A stretch of DNA of 56,059 nucleotides from Prochlorococcus sp. AG-355-A18 (lineage in GTDB: Bacteria; Cyanobacteriota; Cyanobacteriia; PCC-6307; Cyanobiaceae), in the NCBI GenBank assembly GCA_003280985.1, contig QCDH01000006.1, positions 1-56,059 of the forward strand, read 5' to 3'. The translations under genes and the position numbers were made by a program. Positions 41,622 through 48,820 of the stretch are shown here, in pieces. A model generated the notes under the pieces. That model did no database searches, was not told where the DNA came from, and saw nothing but the letters and a program-made list of their open reading frames with translations. Numbering within the stretch: the stretch's first letter is position 1; each line of letters opens with the position of its first letter.

Positions 41622-41885
41622 ATGAACACTCTCATCATCTCAACTTTTAGCTGTACATTTGAAGAATTTAAAAATGATGTAACGACATTATTTCTTGAAG
41701 AAATGTGCAAAGATTTTGTAACTGATTATGAGTTTGTAAAAGTGAATGAACATAAATCTCATTTATTAATGAACTGTACCGACTTAGAAAAATTAGGTGC
41801 AGAGATGCAGTCTCCTTTCGCAAAGGAATGGGATAAAAAAAATAATTGTAAGGATGCCGTATATTCGATCAAACTTGTTGCGTAA
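41622..41885 (+). CDS. Small protein, 87 aa, possibly DUF3764-like
   Basis: MNTLIISTFSCTFEEFKNDVTTLFLEEMCKDFVTDYEFVKVNEHKSHLLMNCTDLEKLGAEMQSPFAKEWDKKNNCKDAVYSIKLVA. The order of strands and helices and the F...F..F/Y....... opening resemble the DUF3764 proteins at 28971 and 55964, and it shares a cassette with the latter. Family membership is an inference. Confidence 0.65.
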   Translation: MNTLIISTFSCTFEEFKNDVTTLFLEEMCKDFVTDYEFVKVNEHKSHLLMNCTDLEKLGAEMQSPFAKEWDKKNNCKDAVYSIKLVA

Positions 41886-41897
41886 ATATAACGCTTA

Positions 41898-42122
41898 CTA
41901 ATTTTCTATAAAACCCGCTACTTTTCCTTCCGCTAGTCGTTTTTTTAGAATTAAATAATTTTGTGAAGCCCATTTTCGCGAAATATCCAGTTCAGTATCT
42001 AAATTCTCTTTAAGTAATTTGCCAATTTTAAAAATTTCTACGAAGCCTAGATAAATTATTACCAGCCCCTTAGTTATGTTTACTGCAACAGTTGCTATTT
42101 TTTCGATTTTTTGATCTTGCAT
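41898..42122 (-). CDS. Small protein with one hydrophobic segment, 74 aa
   Basis: MQDQKIEKIATVAVNITKGLVIIYLGFVEIFKIGKLLKENLDTELDISRKWASQNYLILKKRLAEGKVAGFIEN. A hydrophobic helix lies at residues ~18-33, and the rest is amphipathic. No family assigned. Confidence 0.55.
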   Translation of the reverse strand: MQDQKIEKIATVAVNITKGLVIIYLGFVEIFKIGKLLKENLDTELDISRKWASQNYLILKKRLAEGKVAGFIEN

Positions 42123-42166
42123 TTGAATTTATTGAAGCCCACTAAAATTACCAGTTGTAAGAAATT

Positions 42167-42352
42167 ATGCAAATTAATTAGAGAAAAATCTTATGGGTGC
42201 TATTCTCATTGGGTATTGGATATGAAGTATTGAAGGGATTTTTAAAGGAGCTTTGGCAGAGTCATCACGATCCATTCCATGCAATTTATGGAATAGCTGG
42301 GTTAATGGTATTGTTGGTAATTTATAACCGTTTACTAAATAAATATCAGTAA
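42167..42352 (+). pseudogene. Small membrane protein gene with an early in-frame TAG
   Basis: ATG at 42167 is followed after four codons by TAG (MQIN*), then an open frame RKILWVLFSLGIGYEVLKGFLKELWQSHHDPFHAIYGIAGLMVLLVIYNRLLNKYQ with two helices. TAG may be a changed TGG. Alternatively translation starts at the GTG at 42197 (51 aa). The composition is much more protein-like than the antisense frame. Confidence 0.5.
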
Positions 42353-42506
42353 CAAGAAACCCTTCCAGAAATTCCAACTACTGAAAGGGTTATTAAATCG
42401 ACTCGCAACTATATAGAATCAATTTATGTCTTGCAGCAAACGTAGAGTGTGCTGACGAGGTTTGGCCTCAATTAATTTATAGCAAAAAAATATAAAATAA
42501 ACTTAT

Positions 42507-42692
42507 TTAAACTTCCCAATCTATGTCATAGTTGTCATCAATATCTTTTTCATAAACTCTCGCAAGTTCTCTAAGTAAAGTTTTTACTTCCATATCTGTT
42601 GCTCCAGATTCGTCTTGGAACTTGGTGCAAATTGCCTTTAGTTCGTCATAAGCTTGTTCTAGCAATATTGTTTTTTGATCTGGATTTGCCAT
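42507..42692 (-). CDS. Small acidic helical protein, 61 aa
   Basis: MANPDQKTILLEQAYDELKAICTKFQDESGATDMEVKTLLRELARVYEKDIDDNYDIDWEV. Helical, acidic C-terminus, possibly a small regulator or binding protein. Directly adjoins the next minus-strand gene. Confidence 0.62.
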   Translation of the reverse strand: MANPDQKTILLEQAYDELKAICTKFQDESGATDMEVKTLLRELARVYEKDIDDNYDIDWEV

Positions 42693-42842
42693 TTAGTTTT
42701 TGTTAACTACTTCTCCGCCATACTCTCTTGCATTTACATCTAAACACCTAAGAATATCCCTGTTTTTAAATAAATCTGTTTGCTCTAAATAATTAAGAAG
42801 AGTTCTTATTTGTTCAATAGTATTTTCTTCTAATTCCTTCAT
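42693..42842 (-). CDS. Small protein, 49 aa
   Basis: MKELEENTIEQIRTLLNYLEQTDLFKNRDILRCLDVNAREYGGEVVNKN. Its stop immediately precedes the start of the 42507 gene, so the two form a pair. No family. Confidence 0.58.
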   Translation of the reverse strand: MKELEENTIEQIRTLLNYLEQTDLFKNRDILRCLDVNAREYGGEVVNKN

Positions 42843-43029
42843 TAGTCTTTTTCTATTAACTCTATCTTATATCCAACGGTATCTTTTACGAGCGCTAAGA
42901 CTGTTGATCTAGTTGCTTTTTTTTTCAGTCTTGCTTATTCAACTATTAAAAAATACCTCCAATGGGGGCGTCTAAAAAATTGGCAGTTTTAATGAAATTT
43001 GCTTTTATGAGTGTAGAGTTATTTTTATT

Positions 43030-43155
43030 ATGCAAATCTCATTTTTTGCAAAAGTAGTTTTGTTTTTAACTCTTTTTTTTATTTCTGATTTATCAATTAA
43101 AAATAATATTTTGAGAAAAGTTATGAATAGAGCTAATAGAGCTAAAAAAATTTAA
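43030..43155 (+). CDS. Tiny protein with hydrophobic N-terminus, 41 aa
   Basis: MQISFFAKVVLFLTLFFISDLSIKNNILRKVMNRANRAKKI: a membrane helix or signal followed by a very basic helix, like small membrane-active peptides. Supported by composition only. Confidence 0.45.
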   Translation: MQISFFAKVVLFLTLFFISDLSIKNNILRKVMNRANRAKKI

Positions 43156-43167
43156 ACTTCCCAATCA

Positions 43168-43281
43168 ATGGAATTTTTAACTAATTTTTGGAATAATCAA
43201 CCCACCACAGTTATGGGAATAGGTGTAGCAATATTTGTATTATTAGGAATTTATATATCTTTACTTCAGACATATCAATAA
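43168..43281 (+). CDS. Tiny membrane protein, 37 aa
   Basis: MEFLTNFWNNQPTTVMGIGVAIFVLLGIYISLLQTYQ: a single membrane helix. Size and shape resemble small photosystem or NDH subunits, but I do not recognise one. Ends one base before the convergent gene. Confidence 0.5.
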   Translation: MEFLTNFWNNQPTTVMGIGVAIFVLLGIYISLLQTYQ

Positions 43282-43282
43282 A

Positions 43283-43597
43283 TTAGTTAATTATTTTTTT
43301 AATTTTTTCTAGATTCCATTTATCAAATATTAATTTCATTTCTCTTTCGTAGTATCTTACTTTCTTCGCAAAAGGTAGTTGTTGAATAATTATCCCAAAG
43401 GGAAATTTAAAAAAAGAAGAGACATAAACAATATAAAACTCGACAAAAGAAGGCTTTGGTGGGAGAGGTAAATTTTTTATATATGCCCAATCAATGCAAG
43501 GTTTTAGTTGCTTATCACTAGCGATAATATTTTTTTTACATCTCCACCAAGAAAATAGATAAATGCAAATAAAAATCGGTAACGGAAGAAGTCGCAA
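43283..43597 (-). CDS. Membrane protein, 104 aa, unknown
   Basis: Starts with TTG (no ATG available): MRLLPLPIFICIYLFSWWRCKKN, then IDWAYIKNLPLPPKPSFVEFYIVYVSSFFKFPFG. Two hydrophobic regions and a basic end. No family recognised. Confidence 0.55.
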   Translation of the reverse strand: MRLLPLPIFICIYLFSWWRCKKNIIASDKQLKPCIDWAYIKNLPLPPKPSFVEFYIVYVSSFFKFPFGIIIQQLPFAKKVRYYEREMKLIFDKWNLEKIKKIIN

Positions 43598-43686
43598 AAT
43601 TAATTAAAAAGGTATTTCTTCAGGAATTATTTATTAAAGATAACCTAGCCTTAACTTAATTGCGGTGTAGTTAGTAAGCGTTTTAT

Positions 43687-44070
43687 TTATTCCCAAGTTT
43701 TCATATCTGTAGTTCCTTGTGATCTTTGCATCCAGGCATATTTCCATGTACCGTTTTCATTTTTAAATATGCAAGTGTAAGTTGAAAGATCTATATTTTT
43801 ATTTCCTTTATAACTGAAGATTTCATTCAAAGTGAAAACCGCGTATGCCATATCACCGTAAATTTCAATTTTATGTGTTTTGATTAATTCTGAGGATTCT
43901 GCAACTAAGTCTTTACTATCAAACATTCCCACTAATCCCTCCGCAGAGATTGGGTTTCCACTTGGCCTTACAGCCAAAAAATCTTCAGTTGCATTCGGTA
44001 TTAGAAAAGAAGAATCTTCACTGGTTGCATAACCATTAATTAAATTTTCTATGGCTTTAGTACTTGACAT
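43687..44070 (-). CDS. NTF2-like (SnoaL-type) protein, 127 aa
   Basis: The ATG at 44070 (MSSTKAIENLINGYATSEDSSFLIPNATEDFLAVRPSGNPISAEGLVGMF) is placed right after a cassette-like leader. The C-half HKIEIYGDMAYAVFTLNEIFSYKGNKNIDLSTYTCIFKNENGTWKYAWMQRSQG is the cone-shaped NTF2 barrel with its typical W.....RS end. Ligand unknown. Four such residues upstream in frame (QLFPILM) would be an alternative start. Confidence 0.72.
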   Translation of the reverse strand: MSSTKAIENLINGYATSEDSSFLIPNATEDFLAVRPSGNPISAEGLVGMFDSKDLVAESSELIKTHKIEIYGDMAYAVFTLNEIFSYKGNKNIDLSTYTCIFKNENGTWKYAWMQRSQGTTDMKTWE

Positions 44071-44113
44071 TAAAATAGGAAATAATTGCACCTTGATTGT
44101 AGATCGACTTTCA
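44071..44113 (-). promoter_or_regulatory. Promoter-leader cassette, copy 5 (minus strand)
   Basis: On the minus strand: TTTTGAAAGTCGATCTACAATCAAGGTGCAATTATTTCCTATTTTA, then the ATG. GTCGATCTA.AAT.A.GG.GCAATTA is shared with the copies at 41577 and 55919. The first bases fall just inside the AT-rich region at 44113. Confidence 0.5.
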
Positions 44114-44165
44114 AAAAAATAAATTTTGGATAACTGAAATTTTAAGAAAATCTCAAATTGAAATC

Positions 44166-44195
44166 AAATTGACATCAAGAGAGTGATGTCAATTT
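44166..44195. terminator. Strong 12-bp hairpin, possible bidirectional terminator
   Basis: AAATTGACATCA and TGATGTCAATTT form a perfect stem around AGAGAG. T-runs on either side are short, so termination is likely but not certain. It separates the NTF2-like gene from the tRNA remnant. Confidence 0.45.
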
Positions 44196-44202
44196 TCCTA
44201 TT

Positions 44203-44228
44203 AAAAAAAGCGAGTCTGGGTAACTCGC
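44203..44228 (-). terminator. tRNA-Pro terminator, first copy
   Basis: On the minus strand GCGAGT-taccca-g-ACTCGC-like stem (GCGAGT / ACTCGC) followed by seven T. The same terminator recurs at 44903-44927, in the same position relative to the tRNA-Pro remnant. Confidence 0.75.
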
Positions 44229-44250
44229 TAGTATGACATGCTTTTTAAGA

Positions 44251-44293
44251 GTCGGGGCGACAGGATTCGAACTTGCGACCTAGTGCTCCCAAA
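44251..44293 (-). other. Partial tRNA-Pro (3' end), attachment-site remnant, copy 1
   Basis: 43 bases match the copy at 44951-44993 with one change. They cover the acceptor 3' strand CGCCCCG, the T-arm (TTCGAA) and part of the anticodon arm. The D-arm and 5' acceptor strand are absent, and the 3' end reads ACT rather than ACCA, so this is not a working tRNA. Such 3'-end duplicates are left when an element integrates into a tRNA gene. Confidence 0.8.
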
Positions 44294-44308
44294 TCACTTG
44301 GGAAAATA

Positions 44309-44773
44309 CTAAATAAATCTAAAAAGAATATTCCTCATAAATGGGAATAATCTAAACCCTTTTTTGGTCTTTTCTTTTGGAAGAAGAAAATTCTCGCAAT
44401 ACTTATCACTATCTCCAACAAGCTTTTCTAATTCCAATTTTGATTCTCTATAGCTTTGACTTCTTTTATCACCAAGTTGATAAGTACATAAATATTTCAA
44501 TCTTTCATTTCTGATCACTGGTTGTAATTGCCTTATAAGAAAAAATATTGTGAGTGAAAGGCTTATAAAACCGGTGAAAATAATAATTGAGGGGAAAATA
44601 GATGAAGAAAAGGAATCATTATTTTTCCTTTTTACTATTTTTCTAGATTTGGAATGAACTTTTTTTCTTCCCTTTACACTATTTCGAGATAATCCTTTAG
44701 TTCTTTTTTTTAACAAACTTCTTAAGGAATATGCGCATATGTTTCTTGTATCGCTTAGAAGGTGGCAAGACAA
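44309..44773 (-). CDS. Basic membrane-anchored protein between the two tRNA-Pro remnants, 154 aa
   Basis: A very basic N-half (KKRTKGLSRNSVKGRKKVHSKSRKIVKRK), one membrane helix near residues 60-80 (IIIFTGFISLSLTIFFLI), then YLCTYQLGDKRSQSYRESKLELEKLVGDSDKYCENFLL. TTG start; the true start may be internal. The gene fills the ~700-base segment bounded by the duplicated terminator plus tRNA fragment. Function unknown. Confidence 0.55.
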   Translation of the reverse strand: MSCHLLSDTRNICAYSLRSLLKKRTKGLSRNSVKGRKKVHSKSRKIVKRKNNDSFSSSIFPSIIIFTGFISLSLTIFFLIRQLQPVIRNERLKYLCTYQLGDKRSQSYRESKLELEKLVGDSDKYCENFLLPKEKTKKGFRLFPFMRNILFRFI

Positions 44774-44857
44774 GTTATGAATACATAAAAAGTTTTATAA
44801 GGTATTTAAAAACAACTCATTGTAAAGTTATTTATTTTTGATCGACTTTTACTAAAG

Positions 44858-44890
44858 TTGACCACTATTTGACCACATTTCGATTGGTCA
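44858..44890. repeat. Repeated TTGACCAC sites near the attachment region
   Basis: TTGACCAC occurs at 44858-44865 and 44869-44876, 11 bases apart (one helical turn), with an inverted TGGTCA at 44885-44890. It could be a binding site for the recombinase or a directionality factor. Confidence 0.4.
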
Positions 44891-44902
44891 TATTTTTGTA
44901 AT

Positions 44903-44927
44903 AAAAAAGCGAGTCTTGGTAACTCGC
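44903..44927 (-). terminator. tRNA-Pro terminator, second copy
   Basis: GCGAGT / ACTCGC stem with a T-run on the minus strand, 22 bases beyond the 3' end of the tRNA-Pro fragment at 44949. Nearly identical to 44203-44228. Confidence 0.75.
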
Positions 44928-44948
44928 TAGTATTGATTGGTTTTGAGA

Positions 44949-45000
44949 TGGTCGGGGCGACAGGATTCGAACCTGCGACCTAGTGCTCCCAAAGCACTGA
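44949..45000 (-). other. Partial tRNA-Pro (3' end incl. CCA), attachment site next to the recombinase
   Basis: Minus-strand reading: anticodon arm AGTGC-TTTGGGA-GCACT with anticodon TGG (Pro), variable loop, T-arm GCAGG-TTCGAAT-CCTGT, acceptor CGCCCCG, then ACCA. The 5' half (D-arm, acceptor CGGGGCG) is missing: sequence beyond 45000 is unrelated. It lies 90 bases from the recombinase start, the usual att-int layout. The complete tRNA-Pro gene is not in this window. Confidence 0.85.
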
Positions 45001-45056
45001 GGTCATATTAGTGAGACAAAGGGATTCAAGCTATAACTTAAGTCATACTCTGAATA

Positions 45057-45075
45057 AGACTGCACGAGACTGCAC
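45057..45075 (+). repeat. Tandem AGACTGCAC repeats upstream of the recombinase
   Basis: AGACTGCAC at 45057-45065 and again at 45067-45075, a 10-base period, between the tRNA remnant and the recombinase start. Fits an arm-type recombinase-binding site or an autoregulatory operator. Confidence 0.45.
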
Positions 45076-45089
45076 ACTTTTGCATTTAT

Positions 45090-46397
45090 GTGTTGAAAAT
45101 CCACGGATTTCCGTGGACGATAGATAGAGCACTAGGTTGGTTGGTGACACAAACAAACAGTTGGGTAAGGGATTTTAGAAGGGCAATAAAAACTTCTGTT
45201 GGGTCTGGTTGGACAGTTGAAAATGACAGGGGAAATATGCGTCTAATAGTTGGAAAAAAAACAGAAGGTAGAACATCCGTTAGCCTTCCATATGCTTGGA
45301 AAGAATCACAATGGCTTGAAGCTGCACAGTTTATAAAGGTTGGAGCAGATGCTTATAAGGCAAATAATGGATTAATTTCTATAAGAACTGCTTTAAGAAA
45401 CACTAAAAATTCTTCTTCTGAACGCCAACTTGATTGGGAGGGTGCTCTTATTCGTTATAGAAAAACCAATATAAGAACAATAAAAGAACCAACTTGGAAG
45501 AAAAAGCATTTGCCTGTTTTAGAGGGAGTTATGTTTTATATGAATAAGGCAAACTATAAGCCACAAAATTCAAAGACACTTCATAAGAAAGTTCTTAATG
45601 AATATGTTCATGGAAAGTACAAACAAATAACTGGTTGGGAGTTGGGTACAACTCAAAGAAGACACATGAGATTGGCCTTTAATAAATTTCTGGATCATTG
45701 CTGTAACCATGAAGAATTTCCTTCATATTGGCGCCCTATTGATCCAATAGTCGCAGGGGAAAGAGATGATTTGATCGGAGATAACAAGAGAATTGGTTAT
45801 CCACTAACAGATGCCCAGATTGGAAGATTGGTTGATGGCTTTGGAGATCATGATCAAGCCCAAAGATGGAAATTTGCTGTTCAAATTTGTGCAGTATATG
45901 GTTTAAGACCAGAAGAACTTAATCATTTAGTTCTAAGAAATAACAAGTCAGAACTTTGGTGTACTTATCGGAAGACAAATTCTAATTTCAAAGAAAGAAA
46001 ATTATTACCTTTATTGGTTAGAGATATAGATGGGAAAGCTTTTGATTGGTGTTATAACTTGGTTCAAAGATTGGCAGCGGGAGAAAAATTACCAGAAATA
46101 CCTAAAGGAAAAGGAGGACAGAATTTTGGTGATTACTTGAGAAGGAAAAGTATTCGGAATATATGGAAATCTATTTGTGCTGAAGCTAGAGCAGAAGGTT
46201 TGGAATGTGTTCCATATTCCTTCCGTCATAGATATGCGTATGTTGCTCACACCAAGCCACAACAAGATGGAACCATGAGAACAATTAAACAAATTGCTGA
46301 TTTAATGGGACATGATCCAGATACCAACCTAAAAAGTTACGCTAGATTCCAAACTAAGGACCTGGAGAAAGCATCTGACTTGGCGGAAATAGAATGA
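45090..46397 (+). CDS. int: Tyrosine recombinase / integrase of a tRNA-Pro element
   Basis: 435 aa, GTG start (the ATG two bases earlier is out of frame). N-terminal ~200 residues form arm/core DNA-binding domains. The catalytic domain shows Arg in CAVYGLRPEELNHL, a box resembling HxxR with Tyr in the first place (PYSFRHRYAY), His in LMGHDPDTNLKSY and the nucleophile Tyr in KSYARF. Size and position beside a tRNA 3' fragment match the large recombinases of Prochlorococcus tycheposons. It would cut and rejoin the element at tRNA-Pro. Confidence 0.92.
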   Translation: MLKIHGFPWTIDRALGWLVTQTNSWVRDFRRAIKTSVGSGWTVENDRGNMRLIVGKKTEGRTSVSLPYAWKESQWLEAAQFIKVGADAYKANNGLISIRTALRNTKNSSSERQLDWEGALIRYRKTNIRTIKEPTWKKKHLPVLEGVMFYMNKANYKPQNSKTLHKKVLNEYVHGKYKQITGWELGTTQRRHMRLAFNKFLDHCCNHEEFPSYWRPIDPIVAGERDDLIGDNKRIGYPLTDAQIGRLVDGFGDHDQAQRWKFAVQICAVYGLRPEELNHLVLRNNKSELWCTYRKTNSNFKERKLLPLLVRDIDGKAFDWCYNLVQRLAAGEKLPEIPKGKGGQNFGDYLRRKSIRNIWKSICAEARAEGLECVPYSFRHRYAYVAHTKPQQDGTMRTIKQIADLMGHDPDTNLKSYARFQTKDLEKASDLAEIE

Positions 46398-46504
46398 GCA
46401 CCTATCCAGAGGAAAGAATTAAAGAAGAGAGAATTGAATTTGAAAAATATAAATTAGAGGACCAAAAAATAAAGCAGATTTACATAATCTCAGATTCCAT
46501 GATT
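46394..46504 (+). CDS. Tiny charged ORF overlapping the recombinase stop, 37 aa
   Basis: The ATG overlaps the recombinase TGA (ATGA). MSTYPEERIKEERIEFEKYKLEDQKIKQ... is a charged helix, then IYIISDSMI, where it runs across the start of the second recombinase relic in another frame. It could be a small coupled factor or the tail of a fused, decayed gene. Confidence 0.35.
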
Positions 46505-46626
46505 TAAGGCATATAGCAATAAGTAGAATGTGGTCCTATGGAATGAACGCTCTTGAGATAAGTGCATGCAGCGGACATAGAGATTTAAAAATGTTGATGC
46601 GTTATAGCCACTATGAATTAAGTTAA
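46471..46626 (+). pseudogene. C-terminal relic of a second tyrosine recombinase
   Basis: A 51-residue frame without its own start: KADLHNLRFHDLRHIAISRMW...EISACSGHRDLKMLMRYSHY. This holds the HDLRH box and the GH...M.RYSHY nucleophile box of phage-type integrases, quite different from the intact recombinase upstream. The N-terminal three quarters are gone. It indicates an earlier element at the same site. Confidence 0.75.
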
Positions 46627-46638
46627 TAAATTTAAAAG

Positions 46639-46658
46639 TAATCCCACTGGGGGGATTA
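46639..46658. repeat. Hairpin between recombinase relic and defence operon
   Basis: TAATCCC-actggg-GGGATTA, a perfect 7-bp stem, without a clear T-run. It may stop transcripts coming from either side. Confidence 0.4.
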
Positions 46659-46720
46659 TCAGATGGATAGTACGTATAAAGGTATAAGAAAATCTTTCAC
46701 TAAATTTTTAGTTTTTTTGC

Positions 46721-48820
46721 TTATATTTCCCCTTCAAATCCAAAATCTTTAACCAATTTATAAATATCCAATAATCTTTGAGATTGTCCTATTGTTGGTG
46801 CAAAAATATCATTCATGCCTTTTGCATCGCGCAGTAATATTGAATCAGAACTTTCAAGTTTAACAACATTTTGATTGCCAACCCAGTCCTCGATTTCTTG
46901 CCAAATTTTGACTGGAGCATTAGAAATCTTATTTAATAAATCATATTGCTCAATTTTTGCTGTTTTTTCTTTTTCAATTTTTTCAAGTCTATTGTAATCG
47001 GTGGCAGAAATAAGATAATCATCTAATTTTTTTGACCATTGAATAGCTGAAAGTTGAATATTTTCCCAACATTTCTTATTTCTTGCATACTCACGAGCAT
47101 CTCTATTCATTCCTTCAGGTGGATTCATTATTAGGAAATTTATATCTTTAGCTACTCGCAATAATTCATCAACAAGATTCTGGTTTATAGACTGTTCAGA
47201 CCAAACTTTCATGAAATTAAATTTTAGTTTGGCCTTCTTAAGCTTCAAAGTTAATAAACCAATAGTAAATGCCACTACAGTACTTTTGAAATCGCTTATA
47301 CTTTCTCTTCCCATTTCTCTATAAAAATCTTTGTATATAATCGCCTTCGCAACTAACTCTTTAAAATATTTTTCATTAATTTGATCACTTTTCTTTGACC
47401 ATAATTCTTCAATTCCATTAAAAAATTCTACATAACTTGCATTACCTTTCCCCCTCATTATCGCTTCAATTTTGCAATCCCATAAGTTTTGATAAAGCGC
47501 TAAATTGACTTTATCTATTTTTTGCTTTGAAGGAAATTCTTTATCAAAATTTTTCCTTTGTGCTTTAGTTTTATTTTTACTTTTTGCATATTTATATTGA
47601 CCTCTAGATCTTTCATAAAACCAATGTGATGACCTTATAGAATTTGGAGCAGGGGGAGCAGATATCTTTTTTGACAAATTTTCAATCTGAATATGAAAAG
47701 AATGATTTGAAGAAAAATCAGAAACATTTACTGTATTTTGAGTATTTGCAAAACGGGAAACCTTTGAAACAAAACTATCTGCATCCTCCCAATCTTTTGT
47801 AACTTCAGACAATTTCATTTGTACAAAAACTTTACTCAAATCAGCACTACTAAACTTATTAGCAAATTTTGATGCTGCATAAATTGAAGAAACTGTTTGA
47901 CCTCCATTAACTATTTGTAAATTAATTATTTTAGTTATTGCTCTTACTCCAGTATCTAAAGTTTTAACTTCAACCTTATCTGCAGTAGCTGTAATACCAT
48001 TATTGTATGCAAAAAACATTGAGGGCGTATCTTGAATCGTATCTCTAATTCCTCTATTGATTTTTGATGTTGCCTGCAAAAAAACTCTTACATTTTTTTC
48101 TAATAATCTATTCCCCCAATTATCGAAGATTTCAGCTATTAGATCTCCAGGCAAAACTGTTAAATAAGATTGATAGGAACTATCAAAACTATGAGCAACT
48201 AAAACTGGTAATGATTTCTTATGCTCTTCTAAATCTATAATAATTTCTGGTTTTTCTTCTACCCCACTTTCAAGGAGTTCAATCCTTTCATAATCACAAA
48301 TAATAATTTGAGCTTTAATATCTCCAATCTTTGGTGCACTTAAACTATCAGATCTAATTTTTATAACTTTATTTGTTAGCACAATTATCCTAATCTGAGA
48401 TAAAAGATCCATTTTCCCTGAAAGAGTTTGTATAGCAGAGAAGACAGGATTACTTTCTTCAATCTGTAAAAATTCTTTTGAATTAATTTTAGATATAAAA
48501 TTTGTACCTCTCTTGAGCAAAGCCTCTAAATCCTTTAAGTAAAGACCCTCTAACTCTTCAGATTGAGTAAAATCTGTCAGAAAAACTGTAAGCTTTCTAT
48601 TATCATCAAGTGGGTTTCCACCATATCCAGCAAATTGTAATCCAGGTCTTTTAAAAGGAGCAAAGATAGCATCTTGTATTTCGCCTTCCTCTATTAATAA
48701 GTTTGTAACTCTATAAAAAAAAGCTTCATAGGGTTCTTGTCCACAATCAATAGCAGTATTACTTATCTCATAAAGAAATTGCTCATAAGAATTATCTTCT
48801 AGATGCTCTTCTTCATTCAT
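46721..48820 (-). CDS. AIPR-family protein (abortive infection phage resistance)
   Basis: 699 aa. The AIPR core is seen near residues 245-320: MFFAYNNGITATADKVEV and IINLQIVNGGQTVSSIYAASKFA, then VQMKLSEVT and FANTQNTVNVSDFSSNHSFH. AIPR proteins occur in Abi and restriction-like operons; the activity is not firmly known, and a nuclease or effector role is usually proposed. Last gene of the minus-strand defence operon, overlapping the PD-(D/E)XK gene by 4 bases (ATGA). Confidence 0.9.
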   Translation of the reverse strand: MNEEEHLEDNSYEQFLYEISNTAIDCGQEPYEAFFYRVTNLLIEEGEIQDAIFAPFKRPGLQFAGYGGNPLDDNRKLTVFLTDFTQSEELEGLYLKDLEALLKRGTNFISKINSKEFLQIEESNPVFSAIQTLSGKMDLLSQIRIIVLTNKVIKIRSDSLSAPKIGDIKAQIIICDYERIELLESGVEEKPEIIIDLEEHKKSLPVLVAHSFDSSYQSYLTVLPGDLIAEIFDNWGNRLLEKNVRVFLQATSKINRGIRDTIQDTPSMFFAYNNGITATADKVEVKTLDTGVRAITKIINLQIVNGGQTVSSIYAASKFANKFSSADLSKVFVQMKLSEVTKDWEDADSFVSKVSRFANTQNTVNVSDFSSNHSFHIQIENLSKKISAPPAPNSIRSSHWFYERSRGQYKYAKSKNKTKAQRKNFDKEFPSKQKIDKVNLALYQNLWDCKIEAIMRGKGNASYVEFFNGIEELWSKKSDQINEKYFKELVAKAIIYKDFYREMGRESISDFKSTVVAFTIGLLTLKLKKAKLKFNFMKVWSEQSINQNLVDELLRVAKDINFLIMNPPEGMNRDAREYARNKKCWENIQLSAIQWSKKLDDYLISATDYNRLEKIEKEKTAKIEQYDLLNKISNAPVKIWQEIEDWVGNQNVVKLESSDSILLRDAKGMNDIFAPTIGQSQRLLDIYKLVKDFGFEGEI

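Noticed and set aside
42174-42377. 67-aa minus-strand frame
   Set aside because: It is the complement of the better + strand membrane-protein frame (42167-42352).
42356-42390. AACCCTTCCAG / CTGAAAGGGTT hairpin as a terminator
   Set aside because: The stem is imperfect and there is no T-run on either side, so termination is not supported.
29000-44000. CRISPR array
   Set aside because: I looked for regularly spaced repeats in the accessory region. Only short promoter-like and paralogue repeats were found, with irregular spacing and no cas genes.
44249-45004. Functional tRNA-Pro genes
   Set aside because: Both copies lack the D-arm and 5' acceptor strand; only 3' parts are present, so I call them attachment remnants.
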